A stretch of 64,000 nt of DNA from Halieaceae bacterium (GCA_902547755.1 CACCPA010000007.1:1-64000); one strand, 5' to 3'. Shown: positions 44,659 to 54,780, counted from the stretch's first letter. Notes: generated by a model not told the origin, from the sequence alone. Translations and numbers: made by a program.

Positions 44659-45498
44659 TTACACGACCGTCACGGTCTGTCCTTGAGTAATGGTGCCGCC
44701 GCGGACGACTTTTGCATACACACCTAGATTGCCCTCAGCTTCAGTCACCAGATGCCGCATGATGTCGGTATCTCTGGGGAGGGTGTCGGTGGCGTGAGTG
44801 ATCATCGAACAGCGCGGGCAGGTATCGATTACTTTGAGAACCACCTCGCCAATATGCAGCTCTTTACCAATCCATGCTTGCTCTGGGAATCGATCGGTCG
44901 AGCCATCCACATTTAGAATGAAGTTGGCTCTAAATCGCTTTTCATCGAACGCCGAATTTGGAGCTACGTGTGACATCGTATCCAGCGATTGCTGCGTCAT
45001 GAGCATGATCGGAAACGCATCAAAATAGGTCCCAGGCGGCGACTCGAATTCGATGACTTTCGCGAAGGCACTAAGATCTGGGAGCGGTTCGTCGGGGGTG
45101 CGCCCGAAGATCTCTCGCAGTTCCTGTTCGAAATCTTCTGAGTCGGGGGCGCCTCGTCGATAGTGCTCGAGGTTATCGGGAGGAAGTAGCGGCCACAGGG
45201 TCACGCTGTGATCAAGTTTCTCTGACAGCCAATGATTCATCTCGTCTGAGCTTGTTGGGCAGGTCGAGCCATCAGGAGCGGTAATTTCCGATGTATTGTC
45301 ATCGACCGATCGCGCGCCAAATAGCATCAGTTGCGGTAGTTTCTTGGCGCCGCGAATGCCACCACGGACCTCATCACGCGTTGCCCAGGCGCGATCGCCT
45401 TGGATACCGCGTTCGCTAACCGTCACTTCTGAGGGGGTCTCACCCAACATGGATTTAACGGGGTAGCGGTGTATTTCTGTGATCGTTATTTCCGACAT
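44659..45498 (-). CDS. MOSC domain protein (YcbX/MOSC N-terminal type)
   Basis: A 279-residue protein with the MOSC N-terminal beta barrel (IHRYPVKSMLGE, RGIQGDRAWATRDE) and a C-terminal MOSC domain (RFRANFILNVDGS, DTCPRCSMIT). The cysteine in DTCPRCS is in the position that binds Mo cofactor in mARC and YcbX relatives. It would reduce N-hydroxylated compounds. The ATG at 45498 follows GGAG. It ends the minus-strand group that starts near 50.2 kb. Confidence 0.87.
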   Translation of the reverse strand: MSEITITEIHRYPVKSMLGETPSEVTVSERGIQGDRAWATRDEVRGGIRGAKKLPQLMLFGARSVDDNTSEITAPDGSTCPTSSDEMNHWLSEKLDHSVTLWPLLPPDNLEHYRRGAPDSEDFEQELREIFGRTPDEPLPDLSAFAKVIEFESPPGTYFDAFPIMLMTQQSLDTMSHVAPNSAFDEKRFRANFILNVDGSTDRFPEQAWIGKELHIGEVVLKVIDTCPRCSMITHATDTLPRDTDIMRHLVTEAEGNLGVYAKVVRGGTITQGQTVTVV

Positions 45499-45534
45499 AA
45501 TCCAACTCCTCTGCACAGCCTCATGAGACGCAAT

Positions 45535-47556
45535 TTACTCTGGAACGTCCAGTGCTGGATTTCGGTTAAAGAAGTTACGCGGCTTCAGCGTGATCTCATC
45601 TACCTTTGACGGCATTACGGGCCAGTCCTCGGCCATGGGTACATGGTGGAAGCCAATCATGGGCCATGCGACAAGGTCGGTATTTTCTATAGTCTCGTCG
45701 TCTGCCACGTACTCAGGCAGTCCAACACCAGCATCCGATTGATTGACGGTGAGCCCGGTCGAGAAAATCTCATTAGGCTTGTAGCGGGTCACCCATAAAT
45801 TGTTCTTGAGAAAGCCCGCGCGTTGATAAATCGCATCATCGAGCGTCACCAATGGATGCGTATTGGGGAAGATGAGTTGGTAAGAAGCGGGGTAGCCCAT
45901 CGCGTTTTTTGCGGTGGTGCTGGCAAAGGTTAGGAGCGCAGGCTTTTCCACTTTCATGACCGTTTGCGCCTGTTGCTCCGTCAGTACTTGCTCTTGTTCA
46001 ACGGTCCAGATGCCCTGGCGAGGCGACCCGTCGGGCTGTTCTGTGGCCACCAGCCGCTGACGAACAAAATTGTTATCGACACCATCGACATCCATATCTA
46101 TGCGGTAGCTGAAGAAGTGGTCGTGATTGACGCCGACGCGGTACGGAGCAATGAGAGTCCCTGTCTGTGTTTCTGACGCGGCTCTCGGGTCATCTAACGA
46201 CGCCGAGAAAACACCCTTGGTGGCGTCAATGCCTGTTGAAATCAGTCGGATTCTTAGGCGTCCATCTTGCTGGAAAACGTAATCCTGGAAGTAATCGTAA
46301 TTGCCGATTACAGCGACCATTCGCACAACGAGATTGGTGGCTCTGCGTGAGTTGTGTTTCGCCATGCCGGGTACATCGTCATACAAAGACTCGTGGTGGC
46401 GCCAGCTGGGGTAGCCCGGGTCGAACTCAAAAATACAGATGCGATTTTCGGCGGTGAAGGCTTCCCCGCTCGCGGTGTGCAAGACCACATCCTGATAAAC
46501 AGCGGTGGGTGGGCAGTCGTCGCCCTTGAGCTCGGTTGCCATGTTGCCGAAGCCGTATTCACCCATATCGAAGTAGGCGCGATAGAACCAGTGGGTATCT
46601 GGGTCTTGGTATGGGACAAACATCTCAGACATGGCGATTTCGTAAGCAACGGGCCTGAATCCATCATCCGAGATAACGCCAACATTATTGAGAATCGTGC
46701 CTTGGCGCGGGTCAAAGCGAAGATGGAACCGCCAGTCTTGCCAGTTGATTTGACTTCCCGTGACGGCGAAATTTCGTCCTTCGCGCTGCTCGATGGTGAT
46801 CGGTTTCAGTGCTGGCCGTGTGTCGAGTGCGCTCTCGTGAAACTCGATGACTTTAAAGTCATTGGGTGGTGAATCAGCGTCAGCAAATGAGTCTGTGATT
46901 TCGATAAGCTTCAATTCCTCAACGTCGAACAAGAAACTGATACCTTCTACGGGTCGCGCCCAAGCACTCGTCGTAGGGAGAAGACCTAAGCCACTTTGAC
47001 CCCGAATGTTGAAGCAGTCGAACCGGACAAGTCGGTCGTTGACAGGGTTTGCAAGATCAGCGAAGAAACGTCCGACTGTACGTGGTAGGCAGAGACCGTC
47101 CGAGCCGGTAATGCCGCGCCGTTCCAGTGCAGCTACCACTTCAGGCAGTTGGTTGACCACGTCGAGCGCTCCGAAAAGCTCCTCGCCCGCGAGCATGGGT
47201 TGACCGCTGGTGATCTCCTTCGGAGCAGAGAGCGATGAGGTATCAAAATCGTAGCGTGCTACATAAGAGGTCTTGTTAAGCCTGTAGACAATATCTGCAC
47301 CGCGGGTTGCTGTATCGCCCGCCTGCCAAGCACGCGCCTTGTTCTTGTCAGGCTCGGTAAGGCTAATACGATTGAACAAGATGCCCTCACCAAAGGCATC
47401 GCTTACGGCGGCAGCTGCTTCATTAATTTCTGTTTCGGTTAAGGAGTGCCATGGTGACGTTGTAGTGGGCGCGTTATCGCCCGTTTCCTGTGGGCTTTGA
47501 CCGCAGCTCGCGAGAACGGCGACGCTTAAAACTGCGACAACTTGATTTATCCCCAT
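45535..47556 (-). CDS. Copper amine oxidase, lipoprotein
   Basis: A 673-residue topaquinone amine oxidase that oxidises primary amines to aldehydes with H2O2 and ammonia. The cofactor Tyr is Y420 in GNYDY, the base D330 in YFDMGEYGFG, and copper ligands are H478 and H480 in VNHDHFF and H638 in FHHVPMAEDWPVMP. The N-terminus has lipobox VLASC (Cys18), so it is anchored in the envelope. The gene is single, with ABP-type neighbours absent. The substrate could be phenethylamine or tyramine. Confidence 0.92.
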   Translation of the reverse strand: MGINQVVAVLSVAVLASCGQSPQETGDNAPTTTSPWHSLTETEINEAAAAVSDAFGEGILFNRISLTEPDKNKARAWQAGDTATRGADIVYRLNKTSYVARYDFDTSSLSAPKEITSGQPMLAGEELFGALDVVNQLPEVVAALERRGITGSDGLCLPRTVGRFFADLANPVNDRLVRFDCFNIRGQSGLGLLPTTSAWARPVEGISFLFDVEELKLIEITDSFADADSPPNDFKVIEFHESALDTRPALKPITIEQREGRNFAVTGSQINWQDWRFHLRFDPRQGTILNNVGVISDDGFRPVAYEIAMSEMFVPYQDPDTHWFYRAYFDMGEYGFGNMATELKGDDCPPTAVYQDVVLHTASGEAFTAENRICIFEFDPGYPSWRHHESLYDDVPGMAKHNSRRATNLVVRMVAVIGNYDYFQDYVFQQDGRLRIRLISTGIDATKGVFSASLDDPRAASETQTGTLIAPYRVGVNHDHFFSYRIDMDVDGVDNNFVRQRLVATEQPDGSPRQGIWTVEQEQVLTEQQAQTVMKVEKPALLTFASTTAKNAMGYPASYQLIFPNTHPLVTLDDAIYQRAGFLKNNLWVTRYKPNEIFSTGLTVNQSDAGVGLPEYVADDETIENTDLVAWPMIGFHHVPMAEDWPVMPSKVDEITLKPRNFFNRNPALDVPE

Positions 47557-47602
47557 TGTGCTACCTCCTTATTTATTTTTTTGGAGTCGGCAATGCGCAG
47601 GC

Positions 47603-48298
47603 TCACTCCGGTATTTGGTTTCTTCGGACCCCTAACGAGACGAGTCGACTAAGCTCCGACAAGCTTCTACCGCTCTCCTCGCGAAGGCCATTGAAATAAC
47701 TCTGTGCGGCTTTGAGGGCGCGCAAACTGTGAATCCCAGAATCAACAATATCGTTTTCGCGCAAAAAGAACTCCACATCGGCGGTAATCAGAAATGTATC
47801 GACACCTAAGGTTCTTAAGGCATAGGGACCCGTGTTCCCGCCCAGTCGGCTTCCGTGTTTTTTCAAAAATAGCCATAGGCCGGTAATGTCATCATCCGGC
47901 CAGCCGGCAATGAACTCGCCAAAGGTCTTTTCCTCGCGCCGCTCGGTGTCAGCAATCATCACCGCGTTATCCAGCACGGTCTTGACCTTGCTGAAGTTGC
48001 GAATGATGCCTGGATCGCTGGCCTTACGCTCGAGCATATCGTCGGGCATCATCAGTAGACGCTCAATGTCGAACTCCCAGAATACCTCTTCGAACTGGGG
48101 CCACTTGTTATTGACGATGCGCCAGACGAAGCCTGATTGAAATACCTTGCGCGTGAACTCTGCAAGGTAGCGATCGGAGCCCAATCCACTGAGGTGCGCT
48201 TTGGTTGCAATGGTGGGTAGTAGGCTCTCTACAACATCACCACCGCCTTTTCGTAGGCAGGCAACTTCATACAAGCTGTCGTAGGACGGTCCGAGCAT
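47603..48298 (-). CDS. DNA-3-methyladenine glycosylase I-like protein
   Basis: A 231-residue protein with the Tag-like pattern: SGFVWRIVNNKWPQFEEVFWEFD (about 55-77), and a middle helical region with RNFSKVKTVLDNA. It is longer than E. coli Tag (187) and the Zn ligands of Tag are not clear, so it may be a divergent family member or a different helix-hairpin protein. It lies 23 nt after the EamA gene on the same strand. Confidence 0.7.
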   Translation of the reverse strand: MLGPSYDSLYEVACLRKGGGDVVESLLPTIATKAHLSGLGSDRYLAEFTRKVFQSGFVWRIVNNKWPQFEEVFWEFDIERLLMMPDDMLERKASDPGIIRNFSKVKTVLDNAVMIADTERREEKTFGEFIAGWPDDDITGLWLFLKKHGSRLGGNTGPYALRTLGVDTFLITADVEFFLRENDIVDSGIHSLRALKAAQSYFNGLREESGRSLSELSRLVSLGVRRNQIPE

Positions 48299-48321
48299 TC
48301 AGGAAGTGTAACCCTAAATGC

Positions 48322-49215
48322 CTACGCTTTTGCCTTCTGTGTGCTGACGATACAGCCAGTGACGATAAGTGCTGTTCCAAGTAGCGTGCCCGCACTGACA
48401 GGTTCGGCAAAAAACAGCCAGCCAAACAATGCAGCCCAGATAAACGCCGTGTATTCCACGGAGACAAGGGCCTGTGCCTCGGCTTTGCTGTAGGCGATGG
48501 ACAACAGTATGAGCGAAATGACGGCAAGAACGCCGGCGGCTGACGCGGCAGTCCACTGGACGACATCAGCGGGTAGGGTGAGGGCGAAGGGAGCGCCGAT
48601 CGCCAGAATGCAGGCCATGATTACGTTTTGATAGCAAGCGATTTCCGTGGGTCGGGCCACCAAGGCCTGCTTGCGCTGCAAAATGATATTCAGTGCGTAC
48701 ATGACGGCGAAGATGAGGACCGCCGCAATACCGAGCAGACTGTTGTCATCACGCATCTGAAACATATCTTCGCCGGCGATGACCACAACACCACCAAAAC
48801 CTAAGACAGCGGCGAATTTCGCGCCGCGTGTAATTTGCTCACCGAGCATGGGGGCCGCAAGGTAGAGAGCGATGATTGGAGCGACAAAGCTCAGGCCAAC
48901 AGCCTGCGCAAGGGGTAGCTGTGTCAGGCTCCAAAACAGAAAGAGCATCATGAATGCGGTGAGTACGCCGCGAGTAATATGGAGTCGCAGTACTCTCCCG
49001 GTTGCCAGTTGTGGCCGGTTGGGTAAGTAGAGCGCCGATGCAAAGACGGCCCCCATTGCGGCTCGCCAAAACGTGGCGCTGTAGGCACCCATGGCCAGCG
49101 CTTGGGCTTTCATGACCGCATCGAGCATGCAGAAGAACAGTACGCCTGCACTCGCCAACAAGACCGGAATGAGAACGCTCTCGCTGTTTTCAGGGGCGCC
49201 GATCATTTTCACCAT
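48322..49215 (-). CDS. EamA family (DMT) transporter
   Basis: A 297-residue inner membrane protein with ten hydrophobic spans, two EamA repeats, and no signal peptide. Members export amino acids, metabolites or amines. The N-terminal SGVLFFCMLDAVMK and the second repeat EYTAFIWAALFGWLFFAE are typical. A second ATG at 49206 could also start it. It follows an alpha/beta hydrolase and precedes a Tag-like gene; substrates are unknown. Confidence 0.88.
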   Translation of the reverse strand: MVKMIGAPENSESVLIPVLLASAGVLFFCMLDAVMKAQALAMGAYSATFWRAAMGAVFASALYLPNRPQLATGRVLRLHITRGVLTAFMMLFLFWSLTQLPLAQAVGLSFVAPIIALYLAAPMLGEQITRGAKFAAVLGFGGVVVIAGEDMFQMRDDNSLLGIAAVLIFAVMYALNIILQRKQALVARPTEIACYQNVIMACILAIGAPFALTLPADVVQWTAASAAGVLAVISLILLSIAYSKAEAQALVSVEYTAFIWAALFGWLFFAEPVSAGTLLGTALIVTGCIVSTQKAKA

Positions 49216-49259
49216 GAAGCCACGATTGCACTGGAGAAATGCACCTGCCCGACACTAGC

Positions 49260-50234
49260 TCAAGCCGCTTTATCAGCTGCGTGCCACTGTGCGACCAGCG
49301 AGCGAAGTACGCTGACAAAGGCGACGGGCTCATCGAGCATCAGGTGATGACGTGCACCGGGAATGCTAATGAAAGGAATGTTATCGCCACCCTGCTCACG
49401 CACGTAATCGGCCGAGTCATCATCAAATAAGGCGCTGTGCTGTCCGTAGACGTAGGCTTTTCTGCCAGGTGCAGCTACAACAACATCCACTTGATTGAGT
49501 ATTCGGTCTTTCAGGGAGAAATCACTGTCGAACACACTGGTATCGAACTTCCAGGTCCATCCTCCGTCGACCTGTTTCAGCGAGTGATAGGCCATGTAAT
49601 GGAATAGATAAGGTTCGCCACAAGGTTGGTTTGGCGAGAGCACAAAACGCGATTTTGCCTCGTCATACGTTGGGTAGATTCGGTTCGGGCGACTCGTATC
49701 CGATCGCATGGGACGTCCACCCGCAAAGTGTGCTTTGAGTCGCTCGGGTCTCAAGACCATGAGATCGCAAACAACGAGGCCACCGAATAGCTCATGAAAA
49801 TCATTCATGGCTGCAAGGCCCACATGCCCACCATAGCTATGTGCGATCACGATGGGCTTAATGGCGTGATCAAATAGACCCGTTTCGCGAGCTACGTCGA
49901 TCACTTCCTGTGCGCGAACAGCGTCGGGATAGGACGAACGAACGCCTGAGTCACCCATACCGGATAGATCGTAGGCAACGACGTGGTATTGTTCAGCTAG
50001 AAACGGGGCGATGAAAGCCATGCAGCGGGCATGGGCCAGAAAACCGTGCATCAAGAGCAGAGGTGGATTCTCAGGATCACCCCAGCGGAAGTAGTGAACA
50101 TTGCACCCGTCCGAGTTTACCCATCCCTCTTCGCGAGGCACCTGCAACGCATCGACCAGCCACTTCGGTGCATCGGGTGCGTCCGGCGGCAGTTCGTTAT
50201 TTAGGTTACAGATATCGGTTACCGGGCTCTTCAT
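49260..50234 (-). CDS. Alpha/beta hydrolase
   Basis: A 324-residue cytosolic hydrolase with no signal peptide. The oxyanion strand LLMHGFLAHAR is at about 60-70, the nucleophile elbow HSYGGH near 135-140, and the catalytic His in GARHHLML near the C-terminus. Lid sequence is unremarkable. It is the first gene of a minus-strand run to the MOSC gene. Function could be an esterase or haloalkane-type hydrolase. Confidence 0.85.
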   Translation of the reverse strand: MKSPVTDICNLNNELPPDAPDAPKWLVDALQVPREEGWVNSDGCNVHYFRWGDPENPPLLLMHGFLAHARCMAFIAPFLAEQYHVVAYDLSGMGDSGVRSSYPDAVRAQEVIDVARETGLFDHAIKPIVIAHSYGGHVGLAAMNDFHELFGGLVVCDLMVLRPERLKAHFAGGRPMRSDTSRPNRIYPTYDEAKSRFVLSPNQPCGEPYLFHYMAYHSLKQVDGGWTWKFDTSVFDSDFSLKDRILNQVDVVVAAPGRKAYVYGQHSALFDDDSADYVREQGGDNIPFISIPGARHHLMLDEPVAFVSVLRSLVAQWHAADKAA

Positions 50235-50573
50235 AGCTGTGTGTTCATCCTCGAAGTCTACTCATACGAGCGAAACTGGCTTTTGGTCGCTTGTTACCCG
50301 CGTATTTTCCAAAGTAATCAACTGGCGGATAGCTGGAGTGCCACCCCTTTTGCTCGCGCCGGCATGCTAAACGCTTGGCAGGCAAAAATCTTCAAAAAAG
50401 GGCTCCCCGCTAGCTCGCTACTCAATTCATCACAATCCATTACCAATGGATGAGCTGGCGAATCGGTTTGATGGGGTGATGTGGTAATGAATAGACCAGC
50501 CCAGGAGAGTTGGTTTCTGGGACTGACGACCTAAGCTGACCGTTGTTGCTCTCGGCCTTTTACCCTCAGGGTA
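50235..50573. other. Intergenic stretch with one small hairpin
   Basis: No coding sequence is credible in these 339 bases. It should hold the promoter for the minus-strand hydrolase. A perfect ATCCATT-ACC-AATGGAT inverted repeat is at 50435-50451, a possible operator or hairpin, and TACCC-TCA-GGGTA at 50561-50573 follows the small membrane gene. I see no tRNA or other RNA fold. Confidence 0.4.
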
Positions 50574-50804
50574 TTACTTTCGACGAAAAGTTCTGAGGTG
50601 CAGTTTTATCGACGTAAAAAAACGTTCCCTTGCGCTACGCATCAGGATGAAGCAGCCCGCAGCGGCCAAGGGTAAGACAAACATCACACCGGCGAGGAGT
50701 TTTTCGAACGAACCAACGTCCGGGCCTCGGGTGATGCCGCGAAATAGCGCTCCGGAGGCCCACGCGGCGAGGCCTAAAAGACCCACATAACCATAGAACT
50801 TCAC
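50574..50804 (-). CDS. Small membrane protein, unknown
   Basis: A 76-residue protein with two hydrophobic spans (about 5-24 and 35-57) and a basic C-terminal tail (SIKLHLRTFRRK), which would face the cytosol. The start is GTG with AAGG five bases upstream. It lies 133 nt after the Nudix gene on the same strand. No family is recognised. Confidence 0.6.
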   Translation of the reverse strand: MKFYGYVGLLGLAAWASGALFRGITRGPDVGSFEKLLAGVMFVLPLAAAGCFILMRSARERFFTSIKLHLRTFRRK

Positions 50805-50937
50805 AATACCTTTAAGCTGATTGAGGGATTTCGTCCACTCCTTTTTGGAGGGCTCGCTTCATTCTGTTCGTTCGGGAAAGCTTCTGGCTCATAACGATAA
50901 CGTCCTCGGTTGCTTACAAGTAAAGTTCCTTCCAGCC

Positions 50938-51648
50938 TCAACTCCTGACAAAGGGTGGATAGGTATCGTCGACGTCGCTGTAAACGTATTCCCACCCTTT
51001 CTCTTGCATGATGGCACGGTGCCGAGCACCTGCAGCGCTGCCATCGCCCGCTTCGTAACCCGCATCCCCTTGGAACAGCACGGCCATTTTGCCCTCTGCC
51101 TTGGTAAACACGGGGAAAACATAGGGTGGTGGAATTTCGCTTTCACCAGCGGTCATATCGGCGGTTGTGGCGTAACGCAACAGGCTGAGCAGCGTGATGT
51201 AGGTGGGTGGCAGCATGCCAAACTCGCCCGCCTCGTGTTGTGCTACCGCATCCTGCACGCGAATCCATGCAAAGTCGTGAATCTCGCTTCCGTCAATGGC
51301 AACGTCCATATCTTCCGCCAGGGGCGCCGCGTAAATCCAGGTTTCAAATCGCTTAGATTCAACGACAGGTGTCGTCCAGTGGCTGAGGTGCACCATATTT
51401 TCAGTATCTGGACGCAAGCCGCATTCTTCCTCGGCCTCGCGTGCTGCCGCAATGCGCGCGGCCAAGGCGATATCGCCTTCAGCCGACTCAATGTCGCTTT
51501 CTTCCAATGCGCCACCGGGAAAGACCCATAAGCCACCGGCAAACATCAGCGCTTTGTTGCGCTTGAGCATTAAGGTTTCCATGCCATTGTCCGTGTCACG
51601 CAAAAGAACAACGGTGCTGGCAGGTCTGGCTTTGGGTATATCAGTCAC
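50938..51648 (-). CDS. Nudix hydrolase (NUDT19-like)
   Basis: A 236-residue nucleoside-diphosphate-linked hydrolase. The nudix box is visible with an insert between its halves: GGALEES near 45-51 and AREAEEECGL near 67-76. The preceding MFAGGLWVFPGG is typical of the CoA-diphosphatase-type subgroup. The start is GTG with AAGGAA upstream. It probably clears CoA or nucleotide derivatives. No operon partner is clear apart from the small membrane protein. Confidence 0.85.
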   Translation of the reverse strand: MTDIPKARPASTVVLLRDTDNGMETLMLKRNKALMFAGGLWVFPGGALEESDIESAEGDIALAARIAAAREAEEECGLRPDTENMVHLSHWTTPVVESKRFETWIYAAPLAEDMDVAIDGSEIHDFAWIRVQDAVAQHEAGEFGMLPPTYITLLSLLRYATTADMTAGESEIPPPYVFPVFTKAEGKMAVLFQGDAGYEAGDGSAAGARHRAIMQEKGWEYVYSDVDDTYPPFVRS

Positions 51649-51844
51649 GGGGATTCCTTAACGCTATTTTTGAGTTCAGCGTAGCACTCGTAGGCTGAAA
51701 AAGTTAAGTGAGATGCCCTGATTGTCATGGCGATGCATTCAAATCGCCGTTGTAGGAAAAATAGTGGAAAGGAAGGTCTTTTATCCTTGGTAGCACTGTG
51801 GAACGAGAGCTATAGTGACTCTACTGTTTTGGGAGCTATTCGCG

Positions 51845-53176
51845 ATGTCGAAAGTGGAAACCAATGTTCCTGATCGTGAGCCCGAGTCTGGATTGGCTGG
51901 GCTTTCCGGACTCCTAAATTCGGTTATTTCCGTTGGGCGCGATATTCTGGCGCGCCGTCGACAGAATGCACTCGAAGCGCCTTCGAGCGATCTACTGGCG
52001 AAAAGTAAGCAGCTAATCCATCACCGAGGTGAAGCGTCAGGCTTAGCACTGGCTTGCGAGGTCGTAGCGGATTATCAAGCGCTAGATGATGACAACCGAC
52101 GCCTTTTCTTCGAAGCCTTAGCTAACGGCTTTTCTGCCGACAGTAGTGTGGTTTTAACTGCCGCGGAGAGCTACAAGCTCGATCCGTCAGAGGCGAATCT
52201 TGCCGCGCTGTCGCGGGCTGCCGAAGCGCCGCGAATAAAGCTTTTTCGACGAATGAATATGGCGCCAGAAGCAACGCCTGTATTGGTGGAAATGCGTGGA
52301 GCAATGATTCAGACGCTCGGCGACCTCCCCCAGCTTAAGGCGGTAGAGACCGACCTAAAGCATCAGTTTATCTCCTGGTTTAATCGCGGATTTCTGGAGT
52401 TGCGGGTGATTGACTGGAATACACCGGCATCCATTCTCGAACGAATCATTCAGTACGAATCGGTACATGCGATTCAGGGCTGGAATGACCTGCGAGCCAG
52501 ATTGAGCGGCAACCGCATGTGTTTCGCGTTTTTTCACCCGGCGATGCCCGATGATCCGCTGGTGTTCGTAGAGGTGGCGCTAACCGAGGGAGTTCCCGAT
52601 GCGATTGGTCCGCTGATTGATCAAACGAAAGAGGGTGATGTGGGGACTACGCCGGATACGGTTGTCTTTTATTCCATAAGCAACTGTCACCCCGGCTTGG
52701 CTGGCGTCTCATTCGGTAACTTTCTGATCAAACAGGTGGTTGAAGAAGTCGGTAAGCGTTATTCGACGATGAAGCGATACGTAACGCTCTCACCCATTCC
52801 CGGTTTTTGCCGTTGGCTGGCTACTCAGGAAACAGGTATCGATCTCGAGGAAATGCGGTCGATGGCGAAGACCGATACGGCCAAGACTGCCGATGCACGA
52901 CGAGACGATTTACTGACAGCCTGCGCGCAGTACCTTGTGAAGGAACGCCGCAATAACCTCGCGCTCGATCCCGTGGCCCGCTTTCATCTAGGGAATGGCG
53001 CAAGCCTTCACGCCATTCATTGGGCGGCCGATCTCAGCGACAAGGGTCTAGAGCAATCGGCGGGTCTTATGGTCAATTACCTCTATAATCTTCGCAGTAT
53101 CGAAGAGAATCACGATAGCTATTTTGATCAGGGCGAGATTGCAACATCACGCGATGTCGCCCGATTGTTAAACTGA
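51845..53176 (+). CDS. Malonyl-CoA decarboxylase
   Basis: A 443-residue enzyme converting malonyl-CoA to acetyl-CoA and CO2. Residues about 80-150 give the helical N-terminal domain with the family segment RIKLFRRMN, and the acyltransferase-like catalytic domain runs to the end. The active-site segment YSISNCHPGLAGVSFGNFLI (about 276-295) holds the serine, and ARFHLGNGASLH near 380-392 holds the catalytic His. The ATG at 51845 follows GGGAG, while the frame from 51815 is without a binding site. It is a single gene, not clustered with malonate transport. Confidence 0.93.
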   Translation: MSKVETNVPDREPESGLAGLSGLLNSVISVGRDILARRRQNALEAPSSDLLAKSKQLIHHRGEASGLALACEVVADYQALDDDNRRLFFEALANGFSADSSVVLTAAESYKLDPSEANLAALSRAAEAPRIKLFRRMNMAPEATPVLVEMRGAMIQTLGDLPQLKAVETDLKHQFISWFNRGFLELRVIDWNTPASILERIIQYESVHAIQGWNDLRARLSGNRMCFAFFHPAMPDDPLVFVEVALTEGVPDAIGPLIDQTKEGDVGTTPDTVVFYSISNCHPGLAGVSFGNFLIKQVVEEVGKRYSTMKRYVTLSPIPGFCRWLATQETGIDLEEMRSMAKTDTAKTADARRDDLLTACAQYLVKERRNNLALDPVARFHLGNGASLHAIHWAADLSDKGLEQSAGLMVNYLYNLRSIEENHDSYFDQGEIATSRDVARLLN

Positions 53177-53207
53177 CCCGAAGACGGGTTCATTGGAGTC
53201 GCTCGAT

Positions 53208-54734
53208 ATGACATTCGTCCGCAATATGACAGCCGCGTTGGTGCTTTTGGGTGTGGCATCGTCAGGCGCAAGTGCACAAAGCCCCGCCGAAATCGCGCGA
53301 CAGCACCATCAAGCGACAGCTACCACCATTGTTGCTGATTTTCGTGAGTTTCTGAGCATTCCTAACGTTGCAAGCAACCTCACCGACATGAAGGACAATG
53401 CGTCGTTTATTCAGGACTACATCGGAAGTCGAGGATTTACCTCTAAGGTTGTCTCTGCCGGCGGCGCACCTTACGTGGTCGCTGAGCGGCCCGGCTCGGA
53501 TGGCGCGCCCACTATCTTGGTCTATGCGCATTTTGACGGGCAGCCAGTCATCCCCAGTCAGTGGTCCTCGCCACCCTTTGAGCCAACACTATGGACGGAT
53601 AATCCGCTCAAGGCTGAGGCAAAAATCTTATCTTGGGATCAGGACGCCTTTGACCCCTCATGGCGCGTTGTCGCGCGCTCTGCTGGGGACGATAAAGCAC
53701 CCGTCATTGCTTTGATGGCCGCCATTGATGCCTTGGTGGCTGCGGACAAGATGCCGGATGTCACCGTCAAACTGATCCTCGACGGTGAAGAGGAGCGGGG
53801 TAGCCCAACCTTGGCAGGCGTACTTGAACAGGTTGCTGATGATCTGGTCGCCGATGTCATGCTCTTTTGTGATGGCCCCATGCATCAGTTGGGGCGCCGA
53901 CAGCTCGTATTGGGGGTCCGAGGTAGCATGACTGTCGATCTTACGACCTTTGGTCCCAACCGTCCTTTGCACTCGGGCCACTACGGCAACTGGGCACCAA
54001 ACCCCAACGAGATCCTGATGCGTTTGTTGCTGTCGCTGAAAGACGATAAGGGGCGTGTCGCGGTTGCAGGCTATTCCGATGATGTTAGAACTGTGTCAGA
54101 GCAAGAGACTCGTGCCGTTGCCGCCATGCCGTCAGTTGATGCGCAGCTGAAGCGCGAACTCGGTCTTGGTAATAACGAAATACCGGATGAGCGCCTCGAG
54201 TCAGCCATCATGCGCCCGGCCATTGTAGTCCGTGGTATCTCGGGTGGCGGAGTGGGTCCTGAGGCGCGGAATATTATCGAACCGACGGCCCAAGCCTCTC
54301 TCAATTTGCGGCTGGTGCCGGGTCAAAAGCCCGAGGCCTTATTGGCTACCCTGAAAGCTCATTTTGAAAAGATGGGTATGACCGTTTCGTCCGAAGGCCC
54401 CGATAAGGTTGCCGCTCGAGAGCGTCACCTGCAGATGGTCCCCCGTCCAGGCGGTTACCGCTCGTTCCGAACGTCCATTGACGCCGATGTGGTCGACGAT
54501 TTGAAGGTCATACTCGATCGGTTGGGCGATCAGGAGACACTGATTACACCCACCATGGGTGGATCGCTGCCGATCTACCTGTTTGAGGATAATCTCGAGG
54601 CCCCCATTGTCATCCTTCCCGTTGCAAACCATGACAACAATCAGCACGGTCGCGATGAGAACCTCCGCTTGAAGAACCTCTTTGATGCCATAGAGATGTA
54701 CGCCGAGGTACTTGTCGGCCTATCTGACGAGTGA
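53208..54734 (+). CDS. Exported M20 family dipeptidase
   Basis: A 508-residue zinc peptidase. A signal peptide ends near SGASA (about 19-23). Metal site sequences are VYAHFDGQPV (about 107-116), with the conserved His and Asp, and DGEEERGS (about 188-195), where the catalytic Glu sits. A dimerisation lid domain follows, with GGGVGPEARNIIEPTA. The ATG at 53208 follows GGAG; a TTG at 53193 is also possible. It would cut dipeptides in the periplasm, alongside the S9 peptidase it converges with. Confidence 0.9.
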   Translation: MTFVRNMTAALVLLGVASSGASAQSPAEIARQHHQATATTIVADFREFLSIPNVASNLTDMKDNASFIQDYIGSRGFTSKVVSAGGAPYVVAERPGSDGAPTILVYAHFDGQPVIPSQWSSPPFEPTLWTDNPLKAEAKILSWDQDAFDPSWRVVARSAGDDKAPVIALMAAIDALVAADKMPDVTVKLILDGEEERGSPTLAGVLEQVADDLVADVMLFCDGPMHQLGRRQLVLGVRGSMTVDLTTFGPNRPLHSGHYGNWAPNPNEILMRLLLSLKDDKGRVAVAGYSDDVRTVSEQETRAVAAMPSVDAQLKRELGLGNNEIPDERLESAIMRPAIVVRGISGGGVGPEARNIIEPTAQASLNLRLVPGQKPEALLATLKAHFEKMGMTVSSEGPDKVAARERHLQMVPRPGGYRSFRTSIDADVVDDLKVILDRLGDQETLITPTMGGSLPIYLFEDNLEAPIVILPVANHDNNQHGRDENLRLKNLFDAIEMYAEVLVGLSDE

Positions 54735-54780
54735 TGAGTAAACCCAGAATATTGGTCCAGGGCGTGCAACAACTATGGGC

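Noticed and set aside
46308-46715. Antisense and shifted frames over 100 codons inside the amine oxidase gene
   Set aside because: The amine oxidase frame holds all cofactor and copper residues; the others are shadows.
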